A stretch of 64,000 bases of DNA from Liriodendron chinense (GCA_003013855.2 PVNU02004155.1:1116001-1180000); one strand, 5' to 3'; counted from the stretch's first letter, positions 1 through 11,100 are shown. Notes: generated by a model not told the origin, from the sequence alone. Numbers and translations are program-made.

Positions 1-571
1 ATTTTACAGGGCGTTACATGCGCAGTTAAGGAGCAACATGTTCATGGTATGAGTGTAGCTGAAATCAAGACGTTGAGATGGATGAGTGGCAAGACGAGGG
101 GTCTGGTTCCATGGCTTAGTGGTAGTCAGACTCTGTTTCAACGCTGAGACCAGGGATCGAGTGCCCATGTGGTTTGGGTGGGTGGGTGAGTGTGTGGGGT
201 GTGGGGGTGTGTAAAAAAAAAAAGAGTGGCAAGATGATGGGATAGAATTGGAAATGAATGCATTTGTGGGAAGTTAAGAGTAGCACCTGCACTAATAGGT
301 AATAAAACGAGGGAAGGTAGACTTTTAGATGGTTTCGTCATGTGCAACAGAGACCAAGAACCATGCTGGTTAGGAGGAGTGAGTTGGTACAAGCTGAAGG
401 CTCTAGAAGGGCAAGGGAAGGCACAAAAGAACTTGGGTGGAGGTAGTAAGAAAAAGACTTGATGACAGACGGTCTAACTGAAGCTAGGGCCCTTGATAGA
501 GTGGGATGGTGGAAAAGGATTCATGTGGCCAACCCCAATTAGTTAGGATGAGGCTTAGATGATGACTGATG
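1..571 (+). mobile_element. L1-type LINE, 3' end of reverse transcriptase ORF plus tail (fragment)
   Basis: Broken reading frames on the + strand give the C-terminal end of a plant L1-type reverse transcriptase: around 61-100 a stretch reading like KTLRWMSGKTR, then from about 320 RLLRWFRHVQ and a basic tail ending near 535 in RVGWWKRIHVANPN. The element ends in the shared 3' sequence GGCCAACCCCAATTAG followed by a GAT-rich tail (555-571). The same 3' end occurs reversed at 34877-34945. The 5' part lies outside the window. Frameshifts and stops show it is dead. A SINE splits it at 101-223. It probably lies in the last intron of the gene ending at 1296. Confidence 0.75.
101..223 (+). mobile_element. 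tRNA-derived SINE inserted in the LINE
   Basis: A tRNA-like head carries a box A resemblance (GGCTTAGTGGTAG, 113-125) and a box B resemblance (GGGATCGAGTGCC, about 153-167). It is followed by a GT-rich body and an A11 tail ending at 223. The insertion is flanked by a 17-bp target-site duplication with two mismatches (84-100 and 224-240, GAGTGGCAAGA...). A related copy lies reversed at 15763-15895. Boundaries rest on the duplication and are firm. Confidence 0.8.
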
Positions 572-1176
572 GTTTTCCTTGGATCTGGCTGTTTCCTTTT
601 CTTTACTTGGTAGCTATTGTGCATGAGTTGACTAACTTCGGCATTGATTTCTTGGAGACATTAGAATATTCTTGTGATTCTCTCCTGTCCTTGGAATGCT
701 CTCATCTTCCTGTTTCAGTGTCGGGAAAGGAGATCTTGTTGCAACTCAGAGATCGCCTTTACTTGAAGATTCCTCTCCTGTCTGCAAACTAAGCTCATAA
801 GGTTCCATCTTTCTAGAATTTCAGCAGTACTTTTCCTGCACTGTTCTGTTACTCTCTATATATCAGATCTCTTAACAATCTCTACCATATTTGTAACTTC
901 CCAAAGCTTGGAATTTCTTGATTTCAAGACTGATGTGTTCTCTGTACCACAGAAACACTTTACTGGAAGTTATTAGCATTTTATTTTCTCATTGGAGTTT
1001 TCCAGCTGCTAAAGGCTTAAAGATTAGAACCACCAATATGGAGTATTTGGAATGCAACTTTAGTAGGCACTGTTATAGAAGTGACAAGCTTTATTTAATG
1101 GTTCATGTGTGAATTCCAATTTATCATATATTTTCAAACTGTTATACATCTTTTTTGCATTATTTGTGTGCTGCAG
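572..1176 (+). other. Probable last intron of the upstream gene
   Basis: No coding signal is recognisable between the LINE tail and the acceptor at 1175-1176. The 3' end has a T-rich tract (1151-1170) followed by GTGCTGCAG, a normal plant splice acceptor. The donor and earlier exons must lie left of the window. Confidence 0.5.
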
Positions 1177-1296
1177 TACAAGAAGGAAGTTGAGCTGATG
1201 TTAGAAGTGGCCCGCTCCTATCTCAAGTCAAAGGCTTCCAGTAAAGAAACTGATGAGGCCTCAGCCCCTACTACAGCTTCAACCCAAGGCATATAA
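1177..1296 (+). CDS. Terminal exon of an unidentified host gene (40 codons including stop)
   Basis: Directly after a good acceptor (CTGCAG at 1171-1176) an open frame of 39 codons starts in phase 0 and ends at TAA (1294-1296). The peptide begins YKKEVELMLEVARSYLKSK, a charged amphipathic helix, and ends in a low-complexity Ser/Thr/Ala tail, a common shape for the C-terminus of a soluble protein. Codon use and the absence of repeat similarity separate it from the surrounding transposons. I do not recognise the protein family from 39 residues. The 3' UTR would follow from 1297. It could instead be a chance open frame after an AG, but helix plus acceptor plus stop make an exon more likely. Confidence 0.55.
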   Translation, partial: YKKEVELMLEVARSYLKSKASSKETDEASAPTTASTQGI

Positions 1297-1801
1297 AATC
1301 ACACATGCATTCTCAAGTCAGGTGTGCGGATATCTCCTTCCAGTCCTTGTGCTTCTTTGTAACAATATCAGGAAAATGATAGTGGCTTCTAATTATAGGG
1401 CCCCTTACGGCTTCATGTGGTAGAAATTTTGATCTCGTGCTGTATGTGCTACCTTCCCTTCTCGCAAGAGAACCAGAAGTGTGTTCTGATGCATGTGCAT
1501 GATGCATTTTTCCTCTGTATCATTGCCTTCGCAACATCTATTCAGAAGGTCAACTTGCATACTTCCAAGCATTGATCCGTTGATGATATTTTTTTCCTTT
1601 TGGAGAATCCGGTGGTTTTCCAACAGGGTGGAACATTCAGAGTGGCAGCTACAGGTTGCTGCGGTGCTTGAATATGCCTGAAATGTGTCGACGCTTTCAT
1701 GCGAGAGCTTATTCCCCCTTGTGGCTACAAGAGAGTGAGTTGTTGTATTGGAATATAGGTAGATAAGTAGACAGGTTTTGGACACCTAGAAGAATGAGAG
1801 G
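1297..1801 (+). other. Probable 3' UTR and downstream flank
   Basis: Unique-looking sequence after the stop codon with no long in-frame coding signal and no repeat recognised. No canonical AATAAA was found close behind the stop, so the polyadenylation point is not placed. Confidence 0.35.
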
Positions 1802-1987
1802 TAGGGCTGTAAATGGTCTGATCAGGGTCAATGGGTCAATCTTGTTGAATCGGGATCCAAACCATCACAAACAAAAGTCTGTCTCAACCCTAGTTGCCAT
1901 TCGGTCCTGCTGGATCCATCGTGTCATCATGTCCACTGAACCCCTGCTGTGTAAAAGAATAACTTCGGGCTCTATATAGGTCACTTC

Positions 1988-2391
1988 TGTTGGTATGGGC
2001 CTTGGTCCACCCTCACTCCTGAACTGTTAAGCCGACCCACCTGCCTCGGGAATACTGCAAGAAGACACAAGGGGACTGATCTTAGAACCATCGTGTACCT
2101 CCACTAACAGCTCAAGCTTTTAGCGCGACTGGTCGCTATAGTGGGGTGTGAAGAACTAACAAGTGGTATCAGAGTACCAGGTTGAGGGATCGAGTCACAC
2201 CGTTAGGAGGGGGATTGTTGGTATGGGCCTCGGTCCACCCTCACTCCTGAACTGCTAAGCCGACCGGCTCGCCTCAGGAATACTGCGAGAAGACACAAGG
2301 GGACCGATCTTAAAACCATTGAGTGTACCTCCACTAACAACTCGAGTTTTTAGCGTGAGTGGTTGCTACAGTGGGGTGTGAAGAACTAATA
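1988..2391 (+). mobile_element. TRIM: miniature LTR retrotransposon, 404 bp, complete
   Basis: Two direct repeats of 174 and 176 bp (1988-2161 and 2216-2391), both starting TGTTGGTATGGGCC and ending in CTAACA/CTAATA, flank an internal domain of only 54 bp. That domain is a primer binding site (TGGTATCAGAGTACC, 2164-2178, complementary to initiator tRNA-Met), a short spacer, and a purine tract (GGAGGGGGA, 2206-2214). A perfect 5-bp target duplication ACTTC lies at 1983-1987 and 2392-2396. It encodes nothing and must have been moved by another element's proteins. Confidence 0.93.
2164..2178 (+). promoter_or_regulatory. Primer binding site of the TRIM
   Basis: TGGTATCAGAGTACC begins two bases after the 5' LTR and matches the 3' end complement of initiator tRNA-Met over the first eleven bases. 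Confidence 0.85.
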
Positions 2392-2396
2392 ACTTC

Positions 2397-3853
2397 AGGA
2401 TCGGCCTGGATACAAGCCAAATATTAAGCAGATCCCATGAGCCAGACTGACATCCAGCCCAATAGGACTCAGAATGTTCGTCATGAGATTAGGTACTATT
2501 GGGAAGGGAAATTGGTAGGTATGGAATGCGTCCATTGTACGTATGGCTAGCTCTCTTTGGCCTATGTATTGTGAACACGGAGGTGGAGCCTGGCAAATAT
2601 TCTTTTCCTTTTAAAGCCTCAATAACATGTGGTAAAGACAGGTTTGGATGATTGTCCTCTTTTGTGGGGAATGATTTTTATGCAACTAGTTCCCACCCTG
2701 TTATGGTTTAAACATGCTCGAAATGTTTCCAATCTTGTATTGGGTTTTGGTCAAAATCAAGATGGATCGCAAGGCTATAACCCTCCATCTGATCCGTCGG
2801 AATCGTTCATAAGCAAGATGAGTTGCATCGAGTTGGCTCTCTTTCCCCAAGCCTCAATTGTATATAAACTAACTAGACGAAGTAGCAATGGAGAGAAAAA
2901 TCACTAGTGGGTCTAGGAGGGGAGAGAAAAACAGAGGGAAAGGATGCCAAATGTGGAAGTTTGCTGATCGTGCCCAGAAGGGGGCGGGGAAGAAGTGTTT
3001 TAAATCCAAGCCCATTTGTTTACAAGGGTAAATCTAAGCCGTCGATTTGTAAGCATGCAAATTTTCAAAACTTCCGTTAATTCCCCATATCTATCTTGAA
3101 ATTTTCATTTTTGTGTCCCACAAAATCTCAAAGTTTATATATATATATATAAGCTTTCTAAGTTTGTGAAATAGATTAAATTCAACTTGAGAGATTGTGT
3201 TGCCATTGGCCTTGAAAGAAACATGCTCGCTTCTATGGGCCTAAGTTTGAATTTCAAGTCTTAATTGACTAAGTTGTGTGAATTTGGATATAAATTTGTT
3301 AATATGGGTATAATTCATGGGAATATTTATTTAAATATGTGGGCCCCACACGAATTCATGGATAGATTGCATTGGTGTGGTGTTTGCATGGTAGCCCATG
3401 AATTATGCGCTGAACATAAAAAAGACAAGTCTCGGGATAAATTGAATTGGACCGTCAAATGTCCCATGATGTGAGATCTACGTTTATAGATGATCCATGC
3501 AGGCTCCTCTGTCAGCACCGATTTGTACGATCCAACTTTCGAGCTGATGGGTCTTTTGCTTTGATTAGGGATGCCCTGGAAATCTCTCACTTTGAACGGT
3601 CCCCCAACCCTTTGTTTGGTGGTGGGCAACAAGTGGACGTCTGAGAAAAATACTGCAATGGCCCATATTCAATGGTGAGAGAAGGCCAAATATTGAAGGA
3701 TTAGGCTCATCTGCATCTCTGGATATTTCCATCAGATCCAACGGTTTGGAAGGGCTGACCTTATTCTTCTTCCGATTCTACTCTGTTTGGATATTTCCAC
3801 GCTAGACGCTAGTAGTGTCATTGCAGTGACTGTAGATAGAAGTGATTATGACC
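2397..3853. other. Intergenic sequence, no gene recognised
   Basis: Short open frames only, no recognisable domains. A (TA)8 run lies at about 3136-3151. GTGGGCCCCACAC at about 3340 hints at another decayed fold-back element, but no partner arm was found. Confidence 0.4.
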
Positions 3854-3861
3854 GAAATGGC

Positions 3862-4420
3862 TAGGGATGTCAGTGGGTCCGATCTGGATCGGATCCAGTT
3901 GGATCCGGCTCCAAGTCCGTATATCTGTAGACGGATTCGGATTGGATTCGGATCCTTGGATCCAAAAGGTGATATCCATATCCGATCCATTTATAAATTG
4001 TTAGATCCATTTCCGATCCAAAATCCATATAACCATCGGATTCGGGTCGGATTTAGGTCCAAATCCACCCCATTACAAATCTAAAAAAATATATAATATA
4101 ATATATTTAATTTAGTAGAAAAATTATGCAAATCCCACTATTTACTATGGTATGGTCGACATGGCCTAAAATAATTTGTAAAATGGATGGTCAGCATGAA
4201 TATAACATATACAGTAAGGTGACAATGAGTCGGATCATAATTGGATTCGGATCGGATATGTTCCTGTGAATCCATATCCGGTCCATTTAAGTAATTGGAC
4301 CTATTTAAGATCCAAATCCGGTCCATTTAACTAATCGGACCTATTTTAAGATCCAAATCTACATTAAACAGATTCGAAGTGAATCGGATCTCGATCTGAC
4401 CCAATCCATTGAGAGCCCTA
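3862..4420. mobile_element. hAT-type MITE, 559 bp, GGATCC-rich body
   Basis: The ends TAGGGATGTCAGTGGGTC and the reverse complement of the right end, TAGGGCTCTCAATGGATTG, form imperfect terminal inverted repeats. A perfect 8-bp target duplication GAAATGGC lies at 3854-3861 and 4421-4428, the size made by hAT transposases. The body iterates motifs such as GGATCCG, GGATCGG and ATTCGGATC on both strands. Non-coding and non-autonomous. Confidence 0.88.
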
Positions 4421-4689
4421 GAAATGGCCCCTCTCAGCTGTTCTTGCCTCCTTTGGTAGTTCACCACCATGTTTGAAATGCTCGTTTCTCGTCTACCCTA
4501 CACATGGCATAGTTGTTTGGTGATCCAGACTGTTGCTGTCACACTGACTGCTTGATCAGTGTGATTTTAGAGATGTGCTCCATCCACGATGGGACCCTGC
4601 AATTTGGACGGCCCAGATAGCTGTAAATCAGTTATTCATGTGAGAGGACGAGTCACCACCATTTTTTAAGTGGTACAAAAACTAACAAA

Positions 4690-5156
4690 GGAGTTTCTGA
4701 GTGTTTAAAGGGAAGGTAATCTTTGATGCCGATGGAATGATCTACATCTCTCAGATATATTTATATTTATGGACGTGGATACATTACAACAATTGTCGAA
4801 TAATTACAATTTGAATTTAAAATTTAGATCTAAGGTAGCCGTTGGTATGTTGCTACCCATTCGGTGGCAGTTGTAGATGAGATGAGGATGGTTGATTAAC
4901 ATGCCCCTAAGCTAAACTGCGGCCAGTAACAACTGAAATCTGACAGAGTTTAAGCCTCTAGTGAAAATGTCAGCTAAATGATCAACAGGTACCAACATAG
5001 CCAACAATAAGATAACCCTAATTGACCTTTTCTCGGATGAAGTGATAATCCACTTTAATATTCTTGGGATCTAAAATAATTATAGTTGTGATGGCAAGAG
5101 AACAATACTTAAGACTCAGTGCTGGACTGGATACCCTGCTGGGTTAGCATCAGAAT
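4690..5156 (-). mobile_element. Ty1/copia remnant: RNase H end plus start of 3' LTR
   Basis: Read on the minus strand, 5155-5115 gives YSDANPAGYP (RNase H, normally YSDADWAGCP). 5070-4905 gives pieces of the RNase H C-terminus: KVDYHFIREKV and, after frameshifts, ADIFTRGLNSVRFQLLL. A purine tract GCTTAGGGG follows and then TGTTAATC near 4900, the likely start of a 3' LTR. Frameshifted and truncated on both sides. The left limit is a guess. Confidence 0.65.
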
Positions 5157-7022
5157 ATGGGAGTGTTTGGCATCTCTATAAATAAGAGCTTTTAAAATAA
5201 GCTTTTAGATTGTTTGTAAAAGTCTAACCAAAGTGTTAATTTGTTTAGAAGTAGCAAATAAACTCTGATTTTATAACTTGAGTAGGGGTTACCTTTTTCA
5301 AGCTAATTCAGCTTAAGTGGGTGGACATTTTGGACTAATTTTTAAATAAGTCTGTTCTTAAACTTTCCAAGTAATTCCTATCTTACCCTCTTCTCCTCTT
5401 TATAGTTCTCTTTCAAGTAAGCCCACATGATGAGCGACCCATATTAAAGGTGGGCCTCACATGAATGGTCCACATCAAAGGTGGGCCCACATAATGCACA
5501 ATCACATCAAAGGTGAGCCCCACACGATGGATGGCTTGCATCTAAGTGTGGCCCCGCATGATGGACGATCCAAATCAAGTAAGCCCTACCTGATGGATCT
5601 TCCACATCAAAGGTGGGGCCCATATGATGGATGGTGGATATTGAATGTGGGACCACATGATGGAAGGTTGACATTAAGGGTGGGCCCACATGATGAATGA
5701 CCCATATTGAAGGTTGGGCCCCACATGATGGACGGTCCACACTAAAGGTGGGACCTACATGATAGATGTGGACATCAAAGGTGGGTCTCATATTAAGTGG
5801 GCCCTACATGATAGATAGTCCACAACAAAGATGGGACCCACATGATGGATGGTGGAAATCAAAGGTGGGCCCTCATGATAAACGACTCATATTGAATGTG
5901 GGGTCCCACATCAAGGTGGGCCTACTTAATGAACGGTTCACATCAAAGGTGAGCCCCACATGATAGATGGCCCGCATCAAAGTGTAGCCTAGCATGACGG
6001 AACATGCACATCAAGTGCGTCCCATTTGATGGGCAATCCACATTAAAAGTGGGGCCCACATTATGGATGATGGTCATTAAAGGTGGGACCACATGATGAA
6101 CAACCCATATTAAAGGTGGGGTCCCACACAATGAATGGTCAACATCAAGGTGGGCCCACATAATGGGTGGAGTGGGCTTCACATGATGTATGGCCCACAT
6201 CAAAGTGTAGCCTCTCATAATGGACATTCCACATCAAGTGTGCCCCGCCTAATGGACGATCCACATCCAAGGTCTCACATGATGGATGACCCATATCCAA
6301 AGTGGGCCACATGATAGATGATCCACATAGAAGGTGCGCCCCACACGAGGAATGGTGGATATCAAAGTGGGCCCCACATGATGGACAATCCACTTCAAAG
6401 GTAGGGCCCAGACTATCGACACATCAAATGTGAACTCCAAGTGATGGGTGATGGGTACTAGATATTGAGGCGCCCCACATAAAGGATAATTAACATTGAT
6501 GGTGGGACCCACATGATGGATGACCTACATCAAGGTGGGCCCCTAATGATGAATGGTCGACATTCAAGACGGGCCTTGTATGATGGATGGCCCGTTGTGA
6601 AGATTTAGCTCACACAATGGACGGTTCACATCAACGGTGGGCTCCATATGATGGTTGATCTACATCTAATATATGAGATAATGGATAATGGATGGCCCAA
6701 ATTTTTTAAAATATGAAGATTGTAGTCATTCATTCTTTTGTCATTTGGAGCATGGCTCATCTATGGTGACATCCACCAAAACAACCATTTGGATTGCTCT
6801 TATAATAGAGTTGTTATAATATTTAAAAATGAGATCAACTACCCCTAAAAAAAGAACTTATTTGAAAGTTCTAGCAAACATAATTATTTCATATAAGAGC
6901 TTTTTTCGAACTTAAAAACAGTGATTTTACCGAACGAGCTTATTTAAAATAAGAGCTAGAACAAAAAGAGCTTATTTGAGTAGCTCTTATTGAATTAGAG
7001 TAAAGATCTTAAACGGGTCCTT
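5157..7022. mobile_element. Array-bearing TIR transposon, copy A (about 1.87 kb)
   Basis: Left end GGGAGTGTTTGGCATCTCTA..AATAAGAGCT is mirrored on the right by AGCTCTTATTGAATTAGAGTAAAGATC..AAACGGGTCC. Between a unique left part (to about 5415) and a unique right part (from about 6765) lies a degenerate 34-bp array. The unique parts are alignable by eye with those of copies B (8723), C (22405, right part only) and D (24924). No transposase is encoded. No clear target duplication, so the superfamily is unresolved (hAT or Harbinger are the candidates from the TTTGGCA ends). Confidence 0.75.
5420..6660. repeat. Degenerate 34-bp tandem array in copy A
   Basis: The approximate unit is GGTGGGCCCCACATGATGG followed by ATGGTCCACATCAAA. 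Units vary in length by a few bases and alternate full and shortened forms. The core GTGGGCCCCAC is palindromic and matches TCP-factor consensus sites (GTGGNCCC / GGNCCCAC). Long open frames on the minus strand (DVDHPSCGAH-like reiterations) are by-products of the repeat. Confidence 0.9.
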
Positions 7023-7390
7023 GAGCCTAAAGGGTAAAAGAATCCTTAGGTCCTCGATAAAACTAGAGGTGTGAAATAATGCCCTTAAGAAAGCATAGGA
7101 AACACTTAATCACCATCTAGTCAGTTGAATGTAGAGCATGCATGAATTAACACACTTAGTAAACATCAAAGGTACACTGTCGAGCCTGAAAAGTTTAGAG
7201 ACAGAAGCAACATGAGATTGCAATGGGTTTGCATCCTACATATGAGTGCGACATAAGAGATCACCGATATACTTGGATTGGGTAAAATACATATATGGTG
7301 CACTGCGGAGCACTTCGACGTCAAGAACCATTCCATGATGTACTTGAAAATAGAATATTTCCATCATGGGTATTCTGCATCATATTACTG
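7023..7390. other. Spacer between elements, nothing recognised
   Basis: AT-rich sequence directly after copy A. No domain, TIR or LTR was recognised. Confidence 0.3.
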
Positions 7391-8130
7391 AAGAAACATG
7401 GATATTTAGAAAAAAGAGATAAAGAATCAATGAAATACATAATTGAGAACACAAACAAACATGGTGCACCAAAACCAAAGTACTGAATAGTCTTGCTGTC
7501 GATTATTTTGGATGCATCGGCATCATCCCCAGTTTACACAATTACATGTCGATCTAGATAACCCTTTTACTATTTCGAACTTATATCATATTAATGGAAA
7601 CATAGATCGTTAGAAACAAGAGATAAATAGTCAGTGAATTACATAACCGAGAACACAAAGAAATATGTAGAGAAGTATCTAGGATTTGCAACAGGGATTG
7701 AAAAGTCTTGTGCACCAAAGTGCTGGATAAGCTCACTACTTTTGAGGGTTATGCAAGTCAGGCGCAAGTATTGAATAGTTAGAAACGAGGAAATCAGTGA
7801 ACTACATAACTGAGAACATAAAAAAAAATGTCTTGAAGCACTTGAGAATCATAATGAGGATTGAAGGGTTTTGTGCACCAAAAACAAAGAGGTGTATAAG
7901 CTTGTTACTTTCAGGAAATGCCTCCACCATAGTCGATACATCTTTATCATCCATAATCAACCCTAGCATATCTAAATCTGAATTAGGAAATTTGTACTTG
8001 ATGATGTTAATGTTGGTAAACTTGCAAATCTCACGCACTTGGGATGAAAGAGTCACATAATTGATTGTTTGATGAACGTGAATAATGTGGTTCTTGCCAT
8101 TATCATAATAAACCTTGTCAGATTCACGAA
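7391..8130 (-). pseudogene. Decayed N-terminal (PB1-like) region of a MULE transposase, partly triplicated
   Basis: On the minus strand 8056-7805 is open and reads VREICKFTNINIIKYKFPN, then DMLGLIMDDKDVSTMVEAF and NKLIHLFVF. This resembles the PB1-like N-terminal domain of plant MuDR/MULE transposases (a strand-helix fold with an acidic DDKD turn). The stretch corresponding to its last part recurs in diverged form at about 7590-7760 and 7391-7490, giving three direct repeats of roughly 180-200 bp. No catalytic domain or zinc finger follows to the left. The family call is from motif shape only. Confidence 0.38.
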
Positions 8131-8722
8131 TGAATTCGCCCCAATTGTCGACATCATAACGCGAAATTTGTTGTTATATAAGAGTAGCAAACCAGTCCAA
8201 TAATATTTGCATTCATGTTTGGAAAAGAAAAAACCTATACATATTATAAAAAATATGGTTTGATCATTATATAGTGGAGTGATCACATACATGAGTTCCT
8301 GTACGTTTGAGCTCACTATGTATGGTTCTAATTGTCTATCTATATTGTGTATGAGCTTGTAATTTGGACACTGGATAATCCATATAATGATTGTGGACCG
8401 ATTCACTTTGCATGGGCTGCATAAAAAAAGGCCAGATTACATCATCTAAACTGGTCGATGGCATGCAAAAATGTACAAGACCATTCATAGAAGATAGGTT
8501 CATTTGTGGATGTTTAATACCATTCAATTGTGGTGATTTTTGCATGTGAGGGGAAGAAGAATGGATTGGACATAATGAATGGTCCAAATAATCTATGCAG
8601 CTGCCAAAGAATCTAAATGAAACAAAAGGCTTCGATTCTTTTAAAGCCCATTAAATTATTTCCCCACCATTTACCATTGTAATTGGAAAACAAACACCCC
8701 TTAGATTGCATAAGTACATGAC
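8131..8722. other. No gene recognised
   Basis: AT-rich intergenic sequence with short open frames only. It ends at the diverged left end of array-bearing copy B. Confidence 0.35.
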
Positions 8723-10262
8723 TAAGGCGTCATTTACTTGTTCTAAAAAAAATCTCTTATTTTGAAAACAGACCGTTTGGTAAAACTCTAATTTTTTACT
8801 TATTTTTTTAGAAACCAGTAAAAACGCTCTTAAAAAATTAGTTATGAATAGTCCACTTATTTACTACGAGCTCATTTGGCTTAAGCGGGTATACATTTTG
8901 TTGTTAATTTTTAAACTAGTTTGTTCTTAAAATTTTCAATAATTCTCATCTTGCCTTCTTCTCTTTTCTTTACAATATCTTTAAGTTGGGTCCACATGAT
9001 GAATGAGTCCTATTGAAGGTGGGGCCCCACATGATGAATGGACCACATCAAGGTGGGCCCACATATTGCATAGTCTAGATCAAAGGTGTGCCCCACATGA
9101 TGGATGGTCCACATCAAAGTGTGGCCTCACATGATAGATGGTCCACATCAAAGGCGGGACCCACATGTTGGATGATGGAAATTGAAGGTGGGACCACATG
9201 ATGTAAAGTTGACATCAAAAGTGGGCCCACATGATGGACGGTGGACATCAAAGGTGGGCCCCACATGATGAATGACCCACATTAAAATTTGGCCCCGCAT
9301 TATGGACTATACACATCAAGTGAGCCCCACATGTGGATGGTTCACAACAAAGGTGGGACCCACATGATGGATGGTGGACATCAAAGGTGGGCCCCCATGA
9401 TGAATGACCCATATTGAAGTTGGGGCCCCACATTATGAATGGTCCACATCAAGGTGGGCCCATATAGTGCACAATTCATATCAAAGGTGGGCCACGCATG
9501 ATGGACCAACCACATCATGTGGAATGATGGATGATGGACGTTGAAGGCGGGCCCGCATGATGTACAGTTAACATCAAAGGTGAGCCCACATGATGAATGA
9601 TCCATATTAGAGGGGCCACACATAATGCATGGTCCACATCAAGGTGGGCCCACATAATGGATAGAGTACGCCTCACATGATGGATGGCCCACATCAAAGT
9701 GTGGCCCCTCATGATGGACAATCCACATCAAGTGGGCCCCACTTAACGGGCGGTCCACATCCAAGGCCTTGCATGATGGACGACCCATATCCACAGTGGC
9801 CCAACATGATGGATGATCCACGTAGAAGGTGTGCCCCTCACAATGGATGGTGGACATCAAAAGTGGGCCCCACATGATGGACAATCAACTTCAAAGGTAG
9901 GCCCACACTATGGACACATCAAATGTAGAGTCCACGTGATAGGTGATAGGTAGTGGACATTAAGGGGGCCCACATAAAGAGCAATTAGGAATAATGTTAG
10001 GCCCCACATGATGGACGGTTCACCAAAACAACCATTTGGATTGCTCTTATATTAAAATTGCTATAATCTTAAAAAATGACGCCAACTACCCTTAAAAAAA
10101 ACTCTTATTTTAAAGTTTTAGTAAATGTCTTTATTTTAAATAAGAGTTTTTTTATTTTTTTTCAAAATTCTATTACATAGAGCTAGAACAAAAATGACTT
10201 ATTGAAGCAGCTCTTATTTAAAAGTTTTTATCGAATTAGAGTTGAAATGTCATACGAGCTCT
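8723..10262. mobile_element. Array-bearing TIR transposon, copy B (about 1.54 kb, diverged ends)
   Basis: Same order as copy A: a left unique part with the conserved stretch GGTATACATTTTG..ATCTTGCC before the array, then the 34-bp array, then the conserved right part (ACCAAAACAACCATTTGGAT, about 10022-10041) and AGCTCTTATTTAAAAG near the right end. Terminal repeats are more diverged than in copies A and D. No target duplication seen. Confidence 0.65.
8995..10020. repeat. Degenerate 34-bp tandem array in copy B
   Basis: Same unit as at 5420-6660 (GTGGGCCCCACATGATGG core). The succession of unit variants parallels copy A, including the stretch CTCACATGATGGATGGCCC near 9670 that has a counterpart near 6180. 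This suggests the array was inherited as a block. Confidence 0.88.
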
Positions 10263-10295
10263 TAGAATTGAAAACCTGAGGATTGTCCCTAAGAG

Positions 10296-10670
10296 CGGCC
10301 CACCATGATGTTTTTTAGAAATCCACCCATACATCCGATTCGTGAGATCATTTTAGGATGTGCAACAAAAAATAGCCAAATCCAATATTCAAGTGGGCCG
10401 AAAACGTGATGATTGAATTTCCACAGTTGAAATATTTGTGGGGTCACAAAAGTTTTGAATCAGGATAATATTTCTGTTTTCTGTTCATCATCCATAATGA
10501 TATTACGAACGGTATAGATTTCATATAAACATCACTTTAGACCCAGGGATTTTTCAACTGTAGAAATTTCCCTACCCACCTTTTCCTTTAATGCGGCCAC
10601 TTGAGTCTTGAATTCGAATCGCACAAATCGGATGGACAAGGTAGATTTCGCAAAAACATTACGGTGTGCC
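10296..10670. mobile_element. Fold-back MITE of the GTGGGCCC/CATGATGTAT family (diverged)
   Basis: Left arm GGCCCACCATGATGTTTTTTAG..CATCCGATTCGTGAGATCATTTTAGG is mirrored by AAATCGGATGGACAAGGTAGATTTC..ACATTACGGTGTGCC at the right. The internal landmarks of the family (a 'repeat AAGTGGGCC' stretch and a 'CATCATCCATAATG' turn) are present but eroded. Confidence 0.55.
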
Positions 10671-10733
10671 TCACCCATATGCAAAAGGCTTTCGCAGGAA
10701 ATCCGCGTCCAGGATTTTCGTCCAAAAACTCGG

Positions 10734-11100
10734 AGAAAATTTTGTTACACCCGCGCGTTAGCTACGCTAGCTATGCCGGGTGTAGCAATGACCCAACCAT
10801 GATGTATTTGTATTATCTATGCCGTCCATTCGTTTGGCGAGATCATTTTAGGGCACGACACAGAAAAAGAAGGCAAATCCAAATCTAAAGTAGACCCAGT
10901 ACAGAAAATAGTAGGGATTAAACTTCAACAATTAAAAACTTCTTGTGGGCCACTTGAGCTTCGGATCTGTCTCATTTTTGGCATCATGTCCTAAAATGAT
11001 ATCACCAAATGGATGGACGGCGTAGATATAATACATATGGGTCATTGCTACACGCAGCGTAGCTAGAGTAGCTAACGCGTGGATGTAGCAAAATTTTTCT
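10734..11100. mobile_element. Fold-back MITE with long arms (GCGTTAGCTACGCTAGC type)
   Basis: The outer arms GTTACACCCGCGCGTTAGC (10744-10762) and the reverse complement of about 11065-11085 match closely. They continue inward through TGTAGCAATGACCCA into the family core CATGATGTAT..ATGCCGTCCATTCGTTT. Arms are over 100 bp on each side. Flanks CAAAAACTC and CAAAGAACTC look like a roughly 9-bp target duplication with an indel. Confidence 0.8.

Larger units (their letters stand above)
1802..2462. mobile_element. hAT-like MITE, split by a TRIM (tentative)
   Basis: The left end TAGGGCTGTAAATGGTCTGA and the reverse complement of the right end (TTGGGCTGGATGTCAGTCTG) resemble each other and the 'TAGGGCTGTCAATGGG' ends of other hAT-type MITEs in the window (3862 and 31801). 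Without the TRIM the element would be about 250 bp. No clean 8-bp target duplication was found, so this is weak. Confidence 0.3.

Noticed and set aside
5507..6512. Long minus-strand open frames (80-95 codons) with DVDHPSCGAH / IHHVGPTF-like reiterations
   Set aside because: They are translations of the 34-bp tandem array. The unit is not a multiple of three, so the phrasing shifts frame unit by unit, and the same occurs in all four array copies. No start context, domain or conservation independent of the DNA repeat.
5420..6660. 34-bp repeats considered as a CRISPR array
   Set aside because: No distinct spacers: adjacent units are contiguous and degenerate throughout. The context is plant nuclear, and the arrays sit inside TIR elements.
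10601..10888. 95-codon + strand open frame
   Set aside because: It crosses from one fold-back MITE into the arm of the next; composition follows the MITE arms.
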